This document shows positions 1-5,442 of a DNA stretch of 16,425 bases, piece after piece. Under the pieces are notes generated by a model. That model made no database searches. It was not told the DNA's origin and worked only from the letters and a program-made list of their open reading frames with translations. Each line of letters opens with the position of its first letter. Position 1 is the stretch's first letter. A program made the translations under genes and the position numbers. The stretch comes from JAZRUF01 sp045652405 (GTDB taxonomy: Bacteria > Bacillota > Clostridia > Oscillospirales > JAAYXM01): contig JAZRUF010000073.1 in NCBI GenBank assembly GCA_045652405.1, forward strand, positions 1 to 16,425, read 5' to 3'.

Positions 1-39
1 ACCGCAGTGTCGTTGGTTCGAGCCCAACAGGGGGAGCCA
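1..39 (+). tRNA. tRNA 3' end, probably tRNA-Asn (5' part outside window)
   Basis: The window opens inside a tRNA, at about nucleotide 38 of the standard numbering. The T arm is clear: stem GTTGG (12-16), loop TTCGAGC (17-23) and stem CCAAC (24-28). The 3' acceptor strand AGGGGGA (29-35), a G discriminator (36) and an encoded CCA (37-39) follow. The discriminator G, a predicted 5' acceptor strand TCCCCCT, and an anticodon-stem remnant CCGCA after an A fit bacterial tRNA-Asn (anticodon GTT, followed by AA). The anticodon itself is not in the window, so the amino acid is inferred by resemblance. Confidence 0.85.
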
Positions 40-40
40 G

Positions 41-70
41 AAAAAAGCACTTCGAAAGAAGTGCTTTTTT
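41..70 (+). terminator. Rho-independent terminator of the tRNA
   Basis: An A tract (41-46) leads into stem GCACTTC (47-53), loop GAAA (54-57), stem GAAGTGC (58-64) and a six-T tract (65-70). It starts two bases after the tRNA CCA end, so it ends the tRNA transcript. Confidence 0.93.
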
Positions 71-80
71 CAACTAAATA

Positions 81-204
81 CGTATTTACATACGGAATAA
101 ATATAGTTCGTGATGAAATTCGACTTCGTCGGGATAAAAAGGCCGGATTTGATTTCATCTAAGACATGTCTTGAATTTCATTGTGAGCGAAGCGAGCGAT
201 TTCA
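81..204. repeat. Degenerate palindromic intergenic repeat (GATGAAAT...ATTTCATC type)
   Basis: This is a non-coding patchwork of short palindromes. CGTAT/ATACG arms flank TTAC (81-94). GATGAAAT (112-119) pairs with ATTTCATC (152-159) around an inner CGAC-TTC-GTCG hairpin. AAGACATGTCTT (161-172) is a perfect 12-base palindrome. ATTTCATT then recurs on each side of a GCGAAGCGAGCG stretch. From memory, related multi-hairpin elements with ATTTCAT joints are scattered between genes in many Oscillospirales genomes. That family assignment needs a genome-wide comparison. No ORF or transposase is present. Confidence 0.5.
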
Positions 205-242
205 TTAAATATTATGGCATCTAAACCGTTCGGTTGTTGCAG

Positions 243-273
243 AAAAAGGACTTGTTTCGACAAGTCCTTTTTT
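243..273 (+). terminator. Strong terminator with no assigned gene
   Basis: Stem AAAAAGGACTTGT (243-255), TTCG tetraloop (256-259), complementary stem (260-272) and a T tract. It is a very good intrinsic terminator on either strand, but no gene lies between it and the tRNA terminator. It may end a small RNA, or be left over from a lost gene such as another tRNA. Confidence 0.8.
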
Positions 274-277
274 ACTT

Positions 278-314
278 ATATTCGCCTTACGGCGAGTGAT
301 ATTGTTTTGCAATT
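278..314. repeat. Fragment of a second hairpin repeat (GTGATAT joint)
   Basis: Two small hairpins, TCGCC-TTAC-GGCGA (282-295) and ATTG-TTTTG-CAAT (301-313), are joined by GTGATAT (296-302). The pattern of mini-hairpins separated by a GTGATAT/ATATCAC joint recalls another common clostridial intergenic repeat. The family name is from memory and not verified. Apart from the repeats and terminators, 71-348 shows no gene. Confidence 0.4.
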
Positions 315-348
315 ATAAAGTTTTTTTCTCATTCCGGTCAGCAAACAC

Positions 349-380
349 AAAAAATCCGTCCTCAACAGAGAACGGATTTT
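349..380 (-). terminator. Terminator of the SDR pseudogene
   Basis: Read on the minus strand, AAAATCCGT (380-372) pairs with ACGGATTTT (359-351). An inner CTC/GAG stem and a TGTT loop lie between them, and the T tract runs to 349. It lies about 20 bases past the SDR stop codon. Confidence 0.85.
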
Positions 381-401
381 CGTTTTGCCTTCTTTTAGTG
401 A

Positions 402-1003
402 TCAGATTGTTGTCCAACCGCCGTCGACGGTAAGAAGCTGACCTGTTGTGTAACTTGAAGCAACTGATGCAAAGTAAACAACAGCACCGTCAAGTTCGAC
501 TGCCTTACCGACTCTTCCTATAGGGCAATAAGGCATAACTGCCTGAGCAAATTCGGGAGTATTGATAGCCTGATCTGTCATTTCACTCTCAAAGTATGCG
601 GGACCGATTGCATTAACAGTAATGTTGTACTTTGCCCACTCACAAGCAAGTGCCTTTGTAAGCATTGCAACACCGCCTTTACTTGCACAATATGCACTGA
701 TGGGACTTCCGTTCATTGACACAGTTGAATGCATAGAACCGATGTTAATGATTTTTCCGTAGTTCTGGTTGATCATAACTTTTCCAACTTCGCGTGCTAC
801 GAAATAAACACCGTTAAGGTTCGTGTTGATAGTCATATTCCAAATGCTGTCTTCCTGAATTTCAGCAGGAGCACCTGTTCCGACACCGGCATTATTGACA
901 AGAATGTCAATCCTTGCGAAACGCTCTACAACACTTGCAACAGCACTTTTGATGCTCCCATTACTACGGCTATCTTACCAGTGATGTTGAATAAACTGCT
1001 CAT
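402..1003 (-). pseudogene. SDR-family dehydrogenase (gluconate 5-dehydrogenase-like), broken by internal deletion and frameshift
   Basis: The original start is ATG at 1003-1001, preceded by a good GGAGGG ribosome site (1016-1011). It reads MSSLFNITGKIAVVMGASK, a classical SDR N-terminus, then hits TAG at 928-926. In another frame, from about 947 to the stop at 402, an intact SDR remainder follows: ARIDILVNNAG, the IINIGS catalytic serine region, the YCASK active-site motif and a typical VDGG C-terminus. The two halves meet at AAAAG (946-950). About 60 residues between the Rossmann glycine motif and the NNAG strand are missing, including the GxG end of the cofactor motif. The usual T of VVTGAS is also M here. 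Classical SDRs are about 250 residues. The C-terminal half (AIGPAYFESEMT) resembles gluconate/2-deoxygluconate dehydrogenases. Translation could restart at ATG 836, but the product would lack the cofactor site. An assembly error cannot be excluded. Confidence 0.85.
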
Positions 1004-1043
1004 TAAAAATCCCTCCAAACAAAAGTTAATCAACTGACAGTTC

Positions 1044-1053
1044 TGTATACAAA
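1044..1053. promoter_or_regulatory. TGTATACAAA box in the SDR leader (possible operator)
   Basis: TGTATACA (1044-1051) is a perfect 8-base palindrome in the 5' leader of the SDR gene. The same ten bases, TGTATACAAA, recur at 12503-12512 in the leader of the solute-binding protein. GTATAC cores are found in operators of FadR-type GntR regulators of hexuronate and gluconate genes. Function here is a guess from position and sharing. Confidence 0.3.
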
Positions 1054-1102
1054 CAGCATTTTAACTGCATCAATATCGCATCCGTCAAGCCAATTTTTTT
1101 AA

Positions 1103-1131
1103 ATTTTATTATATTGTAGAATTTTTGTCAA
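1103..1131 (-). promoter_or_regulatory. Sigma-A promoter of the SDR gene
   Basis: On the minus strand, a perfect -35 TTGACA (1131-1126), a 17-base spacer and -10 TAAAAT (1108-1103). A TATAAT also overlaps the spacer. The predicted leader to the ATG at 1003 is about 90 bases. Confidence 0.7.
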
Positions 1132-1262
1132 ACATTTGTTTTGAACGTGAAAGATAGAAAAAGCATTTGCGAAGTGGGAAACATTGCCCCGCAATATGGA
1201 ATAGTAAAAAAGTTAGAGACAATCTCGCTTTGCGCTCTTTTTCAATAAAAAGAGTGAAGGAG

Positions 1263-1379
1263 ATGCAAAGACCGTTACTTATTGAATTAAAACAATTTGC
1301 GTTAGATATTATAAAAGTGTGTAATAAGATTAAAAGTGAATAAAGAGAAAGTGTTCTGACGATGCAACTTAAATCGAGT
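1263..1379 (+). pseudogene. Decayed N-terminal stub of a four-helix-bundle (bAvd-like) protein
   Basis: After a GAAGGAG ribosome site, ATG 1263 opens MQRPLLIELKQFALDIIKVC and NKIKSE, then TAA (1341-1343). The same frame continues RESVLTMQLKSS before a second stop at 1389. Proteins of the four-helix-bundle family (TIGR02436/bAvd type) typically read FALRIIKL..., then SEKRE.VL..QLLRSGTSIGANI. The match runs across the stop codon, as if AAA (Lys) had become TAA. The rest of the roughly 115-residue family is missing. Assignment is by recognition only. It is too short to be functional. The interval 1141-1262 shows no gene, only a weak TTGCG/CGCAA dyad. Confidence 0.5.
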
Positions 1380-1410
1380 TTACAAACATAATTAAAAAAT
1401 AAAAAAGTGC

Positions 1411-1439
1411 TGTACAAATCGGAAATAAACGTATATAAT
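1411..1439 (+). promoter_or_regulatory. Sigma-A promoter of nagB
   Basis: -35-like TGTACA (1411-1416), a 17-base spacer and consensus -10 TATAAT (1434-1439). The leader is about 50 bases and carries a GGAG ribosome site at 1483-1486. Confidence 0.65.
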
Positions 1440-1497
1440 AATAAATGGTAAAGATTTTGCTGAATTATTTATAAATTAATTTGGAGTGTGATTAACG

Positions 1498-2283
1498 ATG
1501 AAACTTATTATCAAGGACAATTATGATGCAATGTGCGAATGGTCAGCACAGCATATCGCTGATGCTATTAACAGCCATAAGGAAGCGCGCCCGTTTATAC
1601 TTGGATTACCTACAGGTTCATCTCCTCTTGGTGTGTATAAAAGACTTATCGAGATGAACCGCGCCGGTAAAGTTAGCTTTAAAAATGTGGTAACTTTTAA
1701 TATGGATGAGTATGTAGGCCTCCCTCGTGAGCATGACCAAAGCTATTGGTATTTTATGCACGATAACTTTTTTAATCACATTGATATTCCGAAAGAAAAT
1801 ATTAACATTTTAAACGGTATGGCAGACGACCTTGAGGCAGAGTGCCAAAGGTATGAGGATAAAATTGCATCCTACGGTGGTATTGATCTTTTCCTTGGCG
1901 GAAGCGGCGTGGATGGGCACATAGCGTTTAACGAGCCGTTTACCTCGCTTACTTCACGAACAGGTGTACGCGCACTTACGCAGGATACTTTGATTGTTAA
2001 CTCGCGCTTCTTTGGAAACGACCCTGATAAAGTGCCCAAAACTGCGCTTTCGGTTGGTGTTGGTACAGTGTGCGATTCTAAAAAGGTATTGTTGCTTATC
2101 AGTGGACACAATAAAGCACGCGCACTTCGCCACTGCGTTGAAGGCGGTGTAGACCACGCATGGACAATAAGCGCACTTCAGATGCATCCATGCGGAATTA
2201 TTGCCTGTGATGAAGATGCATGCGGAGAACTCAAGGTTGATACTTATAAGTATTTTAAAGAGATTTATAAAGACGAAAAGTAA
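1498..2283 (+). CDS. nagB: Glucosamine-6-phosphate deaminase
   Basis: Converts glucosamine 6-phosphate to fructose 6-phosphate and ammonia, feeding amino sugars from host glycans, chitin or wall turnover into glycolysis. It is cytoplasmic. At 261 residues it is close to the 266 of E. coli NagB and collinear with it. The phosphate-binding GLPTGSSP lies at 36-43. FNMDEYVGL contains the base Asp70 (E. coli Asp72). The active-site segment GVDGHIAFNEP holds Asp139, His141 and Glu146 (E. coli 141/143/148). The late stretch WTISALQMHP is also conserved. The start is fixed by a GGAG ribosome site upstream of ATG. It is a single-gene unit between its own promoter and terminator. NagA and a PTS are not adjacent, so the substrate must be supplied from elsewhere in the genome. 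No regulator site could be identified. Confidence 0.96.
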   Translation: MKLIIKDNYDAMCEWSAQHIADAINSHKEARPFILGLPTGSSPLGVYKRLIEMNRAGKVSFKNVVTFNMDEYVGLPREHDQSYWYFMHDNFFNHIDIPKENINILNGMADDLEAECQRYEDKIASYGGIDLFLGGSGVDGHIAFNEPFTSLTSRTGVRALTQDTLIVNSRFFGNDPDKVPKTALSVGVGTVCDSKKVLLLISGHNKARALRHCVEGGVDHAWTISALQMHPCGIIACDEDACGELKVDTYKYFKEIYKDEK

Positions 2284-2301
2284 ATTGACACAGTGAATTT
2301 T

Positions 2302-2330
2302 AAAAGGACGCTATCAATGCGTCCTTTTTT
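2302..2330 (+). terminator. nagB terminator
   Basis: Stem AAAAGGACGC (2302-2311), loop TATCAAT, complementary stem GCGTCCTTTT (2319-2328) and T tract to 2330. It begins 18 bases after the nagB stop. Confidence 0.92.
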
Positions 2331-2363
2331 ATTGACATAAGTTCTATATGTACGGAAAGTGGA

Positions 2364-2392
2364 TTGTTTTATTTTAAATATTGCTTTATACT
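2364..2392 (+). promoter_or_regulatory. Sigma-A promoter of the XRE-desulfoferrodoxin gene
   Basis: -35-like TTGTTT (2364-2369), a 17-base spacer and -10 TATACT (2387-2392), 21 bases before the ATG. A perfect TTGACA at 2332-2337 has no matching -10 at the usual distance. Confidence 0.55.
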
Positions 2393-2413
2393 TAAGTTGC
2401 GGAGGTAACAGAA

Positions 2414-2998
2414 ATGGATTTAAGCAAAAACGGAAAACTTCTTTGCGATTTAAGAAAAGCAAAGGGAATGACTCAAAAGCAAGTTGCTGACAGGTTAGGC
2501 ATTGTACCGAAAACTATTTCAAAATGGGAAACCGGACATGGATTTCCGGAGATTTCAACTTTATCTGATTTAGCTGATATTTTCGGCGTAAGTGAGAGAG
2601 TTCTTCTGTCAGGCAGTTTAATTAAAAATACAGAGGAAGTTGGTAATATGAAGAGAACAAAATTTTATGTGTGTCCGCATTGTCGCAGTGTGATGCAGAC
2701 AACCGGGGAGTGTCAGGTCATATGTTGTAGCAAACCGCTTGAAAAGCTTAAAGCGCTTGCAGCGGATGAGGAACATTCTTTGAAAGTCTCAGAAATAGAA
2801 GACGATTTTTACATTGAAATAAGCCATCCAATGTCAAAGGAACATTATATCAGTTTTGTCGCCTATGTGGGGTTTGACAGAGTTCTGATGGTGCGGATGT
2901 ACCCCGAGCAAGATGCTGCGGTGCGTTTTCCGAGAATGCGTGGCGGTAAACTTTATTACTTTTGTAGTAAACATGGGTTATTTGAGTACAAGTGCTGA
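2414..2998 (+). CDS. XRE-type DNA-binding protein fused to a complete desulfoferrodoxin (superoxide reductase-like)
   Basis: The N-terminus (about 8-65) is an XRE helix-turn-helix: LRKAKGMTQKQVADRLGI, then KTISKWETG and a PEISTLSDLADIFGVS helix. A short linker leads to a desulforedoxin-like iron site, CPHC (Cys87, Cys90) plus CC (Cys104, Cys105), the Fe(Cys)4 pattern of desulfoferrodoxin. The C-terminal domain matches the superoxide reductase fold. His121, His138 and His144 (in HPMSKEHYI), Cys184 and His187 (CSKHG) reproduce the Fe(His)4Cys centre, with spacings 6, 40 and 3 like the enzyme. The Glu of the catalytic EKH motif is kept (Glu119), but the Lys that aids superoxide capture is Glu120. 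GGAGG lies eight bases before ATG. It could be a superoxide- or redox-sensing repressor, or an enzyme carrying a DNA-binding head. Domain calls are firm; the role is inferred. It is followed after 115 bases, with no terminator, by a membrane-protein operon. Confidence 0.9.
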   Translation: MDLSKNGKLLCDLRKAKGMTQKQVADRLGIVPKTISKWETGHGFPEISTLSDLADIFGVSERVLLSGSLIKNTEEVGNMKRTKFYVCPHCRSVMQTTGECQVICCSKPLEKLKALAADEEHSLKVSEIEDDFYIEISHPMSKEHYISFVAYVGFDRVLMVRMYPEQDAAVRFPRMRGGKLYYFCSKHGLFEYKC

Positions 2999-3009
2999 GA
3001 AGGCTTTTG

Positions 3010-3038
3010 TTGTCATATAAACTGTGTAACAAACTAAT
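3010..3038 (+). promoter_or_regulatory. Possible weak promoter of the membrane-protein operon
   Basis: TTGTCA (3010-3015), a 17-base spacer and ACTAAT (3033-3038). The -10 is poor. An imperfect dyad (GTAAAA...TTTTAC, 3043-3075) lies just downstream. The operon may instead be read through from the gene before it. Confidence 0.3.
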
Positions 3039-3113
3039 TGCGTAAAAAGTATTTATACAAGAGGAAACTTTTACCTGATAAACTACGTCTAATTAATAAC
3101 GGAGGTGCATACA

Positions 3114-3194
3114 GTGGTTTTCAGCACATGGCTTGCGGTAGCTATTGCGATTATTGTACCGGTAGTAATTTATATATATCAGAATAAAGAATAG
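3114..3194 (+). CDS. 26-residue single-span membrane peptide
   Basis: A small gene starting at GTG 3114, eight bases after a strong GGAGG (3101-3105). The product begins MVFSTWLAVAIAIIVPVVIY and ends IYQNKE: one hydrophobic helix of about 20 residues with a short charged tail. It ends at TAG 3192-3194, 46 bases before the next start. The excellent ribosome site and clean transmembrane composition support translation. It resembles small regulatory membrane peptides by form only, and I recognise no family. It is the first gene of the operon running to 5386. Confidence 0.6.
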   Translation: MVFSTWLAVAIAIIVPVVIYIYQNKE

Positions 3195-3240
3195 GTAAAT
3201 ATGTGGATTTTAATAAGTATGAGTGAGGAGTTGCAGAGAT

Positions 3241-3558
3241 ATGAATCTTATTCAAACATCTGTTGTTATTGGAATATTGTGTTTTGCGGTTGAAATACTT
3301 GCAAACGTAAAAAGTGATAACAAGCTTATAAAATGGCTCCCGATTACTATACTTTTAGCGTTCTCTGTTTATAATTTTATTTATTGGATTACAGGAATCG
3401 GTACATACAATTATAATGATATACTTTCAGGAAGAGAAGCGGATGCACTATGCCAAGCGGTGATAATAGGCTCGGGAATTGTAGGCTGTGTTACGGCAGG
3501 ACTTATATGCTGGATGTTTAAAAAGAAAAAAGGGAGAAGAGAAGATGAAGAAGTTTAA
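3241..3558 (+). CDS. Small three-span membrane protein, unknown function
   Basis: 105 residues when started at ATG 3241, which has an AGGAG (3226-3230) ten bases upstream. An in-frame GTG at 3223 overlaps that ribosome site and is less likely. Three hydrophobic segments are visible: about 6-22 (VVIGILCFAVEIL), 31-52 (LPITILLAFSVYNFIYWI) and 73-94 (AVIIGSGIVGCVTAGLICWMF). A basic then acidic tail, KKKKGRREDEE, follows. No family recognised. The last 14 bases overlap the next gene, which points to translational coupling within the operon. Confidence 0.8.
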   Translation: MNLIQTSVVIGILCFAVEILANVKSDNKLIKWLPITILLAFSVYNFIYWITGIGTYNYNDILSGREADALCQAVIIGSGIVGCVTAGLICWMFKKKKGRREDEEV

Positions 3559-3772
3559 GATATTAAGAAATATTTTCATAGTACTTGCGTTGGTCATCTC
3601 TCACGCAATGTGCATAGAGGCAGCTTTTAACTATGCAAGTCTGCTTTGTGCTATAGAACATAAAGGATTCAGTGCGCCTGCGGACATTGCCTTTCTCTGT
3701 GCTATTCCTTACTGTGTGGGAATAATTATTTGTGTTCTCTTAGCTTTAGTGTTTAATAAGAAAGCTCGTTAA
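3545..3772 (+). CDS. Small two-span membrane protein, unknown function
   Basis: 75 residues. ATG 3545 lies inside the end of the previous gene, preceded by a GGGAGAAGAGAAG purine stretch, so it is probably translationally coupled. The reading frame is open further upstream (to 3488), but those starts lie deep in the previous gene and add a non-membrane leader. Hydrophobic segments lie at about 9-27 (NIFIVLALVISHAMCIEAA) and 48-70 (IAFLCAIPYCVGIIICVLLALVF). The short tail NKKAR is basic. No family recognised. Confidence 0.75.
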   Translation: MKKFKILRNIFIVLALVISHAMCIEAAFNYASLLCAIEHKGFSAPADIAFLCAIPYCVGIIICVLLALVFNKKAR

Positions 3773-3785
3773 AGGGGATGGGATT

Positions 3786-4001
3786 TTGAGTAGGAAAGTA
3801 GTATTAAGGCTTATCAGTTTAACAATGTTAATTGTCGCATTCGTGTTTGTGTTTATTGCACTATCCGTGCCGACTCTCGGTAAAACAATATACATAGGTG
3901 ACTATGCCTTTGGAGCAGAGCAGTGGAGAGTATGCTACGGTATATATGCCGCAATTATGGTTATTATATTTATCGCATCATTTATTGTAAAAAACAAATA
4001 A
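3786..4001 (+). CDS. Small two-span membrane protein, unknown function
   Basis: 71 residues, started at TTG 3786 behind AAAGGGGATGGGA. No ATG lies near the N-terminus. Two hydrophobic helices, about 9-30 (LISLTMLIVAFVFVFIAL) and 49-68 (WRVCYGIYAAIMVIIFIASF), flank a short loop carrying YIGDYAFGAEQW. The basic tail VKNK favours an inside C-terminus. The gap after the preceding gene is 13 bases. No family recognised. The row of similar small proteins here could form one membrane complex, which is a guess. Confidence 0.7.
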   Translation: MSRKVVLRLISLTMLIVAFVFVFIALSVPTLGKTIYIGDYAFGAEQWRVCYGIYAAIMVIIFIASFIVKNK

Positions 4002-4014
4002 GGAGACGTGTGCT

Positions 4015-4551
4015 GTGAAGAAACTAACGTTACTTTTCTTAATACTGGCTGTGCTTATGATTTCCGGCTGTAATGAAAATAAAAAGGACGGATATCCTCC
4101 CGAAGCCGAAAACGATAAAATATATACAACTATAGGTGGCAAGAAAAATGCGTACCAAACAAAAGCCGGACTTCATCGTGGAGATGGATATACACTTGCG
4201 CTCCCGGTTGATACTTACCGTTATGAAAAGGACTATGATGACGGTAATTTGGAAGAAAAATGGGAGCATAAGAAAAAAGAGAATGTTCAAATTACAGTAA
4301 CAACGTATAAAAATACGGACGCAATAGAAGCAAGAAGCAAATTTTTAAGAGAGAATGATGACTATATCTTCGAGGATTTAATGGGCTATTCACTTTGCGG
4401 AATAGAGCCTGACGGAGATGTATTGTGGTTTAATCTCCATGAGTCAAATAGTGATGTTTTTATCATTTCTTGGGAATATCCGAAAAACACGAGTGAAGAG
4501 TTACAAAAAGAGCTGTCCACCATAGCACAAACGTTTAAACTTGAAGAATAA
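4015..4551 (+). CDS. Lipoprotein of unknown function
   Basis: 178 residues from GTG 4015, with AAGGAGACG 13 bases after the previous stop. The signal peptide MKKLTLLFLILAVLMISGC ends in a lipobox with Cys19 as the predicted lipidated residue. A charged linker rich in K, D and E follows. A globular domain from about 58 to 178 starts GDGYTLALPVDTYRYEKD and ends AQTFKLEE. This layout of a start strand, 'normal' fold and terminal FKL strand is reminiscent of PsbP/Mog1-like lipoprotein domains, but the likeness is weak. It should sit on the outer face of the membrane. It lies in the middle of the membrane-protein operon, 10 bases before the next gene. Confidence 0.8.
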   Translation: MKKLTLLFLILAVLMISGCNENKKDGYPPEAENDKIYTTIGGKKNAYQTKAGLHRGDGYTLALPVDTYRYEKDYDDGNLEEKWEHKKKENVQITVTTYKNTDAIEARSKFLRENDDYIFEDLMGYSLCGIEPDGDVLWFNLHESNSDVFIISWEYPKNTSEELQKELSTIAQTFKLEE

Positions 4552-4561
4552 GGGGGAGCTT

Positions 4562-5386
4562 ATGAGAAAGAAAATTATTATAATCATATTCTTATTTATG
4601 CTAATAATTGCAGTAATCGGCGCAACTTATGCGATTGATATGAATCGAATGAATAATAACAGGCCGGTTCTATTTTCAACTTGGGGATATGACTATGCAC
4701 CGCCTGAAGAAAATCCGGAAGATTTTCGCTATCCTTTGGGTACTAATGAGTTTAAGAACAGTTTCGTCGGTAAGGTTATAGAAGAAACAACTACATATAT
4801 GATTGTAGAGCCTGTAAAGGATAAAGCTGACGGTGATATGGGCGATAAGGTAAAGGTTGAATATGGCACTGACCACTATGATTATCTTTACGGACAAGGT
4901 CGCAAGGTCGTCATATATTTCGAGGGGACTCCTGAAGATACAGATGACGGAATTAAGATTATTAAAACGGATGATATATCAACCGAAGGCTTCCGTGAGT
5001 TTGAACTCGAAGCAGTGCCTTCAAGCGATAAGCAAAAAAGACTTATTTTAAGCGGCGATGACATTAAGGGTTTTACCTCCTTCGGGCATCTTGGGGACAC
5101 AAGCCTTTATTACTACGGCTTAGATAAAGTGATGATAACCATTAAAGGTTTTACAATGCCGCTTGAAACCGCACTTGAGCAGGGGAGAATAACGTTAAAC
5201 GGTATTGTGGCTAACTGCAATCAGGATGTTTCTGATGGTGTGATAGAAGTGCTTTCTTATGATGACGGCGGAAGCCAAGTATATAAATATCCTGAATTCA
5301 CCATTATTAAATATCATACCCTTGACGGAAACCGTGATGTTTACATAGGTACTATCAATATGGATATAGGAATAGCAGATAAATAA
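4562..5386 (+). CDS. Membrane-anchored extracellular protein of unknown function
   Basis: 274 residues from ATG 4562, behind GGGGGAG (4553-4559). An upstream in-frame TTG at 4541 lies inside the previous gene and is rejected. An uncleaved anchor or signal, KKIIIIIFLFMLIIAVIGATY (2-22, contiguous hydrophobic core 5-20), leads to an outside domain. Residues about 56-130 (FVGKVIEETTTYMIVEP and onwards) look like the small OB-like domain seen in YobA/DUF3221-type proteins. The C-terminal half contains SLYYYGLDKV, then LETALEQGRIT and YTHTLDGNRDVYIG-like sequence (actually YHTLDGNRDVYIG), a pattern I recall from uncharacterised clostridial surface proteins. Last gene of the operon, closed by a terminator overlapping its stop codon. 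Confidence 0.8.
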   Translation: MRKKIIIIIFLFMLIIAVIGATYAIDMNRMNNNRPVLFSTWGYDYAPPEENPEDFRYPLGTNEFKNSFVGKVIEETTTYMIVEPVKDKADGDMGDKVKVEYGTDHYDYLYGQGRKVVIYFEGTPEDTDDGIKIIKTDDISTEGFREFELEAVPSSDKQKRLILSGDDIKGFTSFGHLGDTSLYYYGLDKVMITIKGFTMPLETALEQGRITLNGIVANCNQDVSDGVIEVLSYDDGGSQVYKYPEFTIIKYHTLDGNRDVYIGTINMDIGIADK

Positions 5387-5425
5387 AAACATAACTATCG
5401 GCAAACGCCGGTAGTTATGTTTTTT
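5386..5425. terminator. Bidirectional terminator
   Basis: A long stem, AAAACATAACTATCGGC (5386-5402), AAAC loop (5403-5406) and complementary arm ending in a T tract (5407-5425). Flanked by A and T tracts, it can serve both the membrane-protein operon (plus) and the DegV gene (minus), whose ends converge here. Confidence 0.92.
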
Positions 5426-5442
5426 CTGCTTAATGCTGATTC

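Noticed and set aside
112..204. CRISPR-like array in the tRNA flank
   Set aside because: The repeated units are palindromic and unevenly spaced, with no constant repeat/spacer period and no cas genes.
1109..1417. Minus-strand ORF of 102 residues, hydrophobic
   Set aside because: No ribosome site, AT-driven composition, and it overlaps the SDR promoter and the four-helix-bundle remnant.
2332..2337. Perfect TTGACA as -35 of the XRE-desulfoferrodoxin gene
   Set aside because: No -10-like hexamer 16-18 bases downstream; TTGTTT/TATACT at 2364-2392 fits better.
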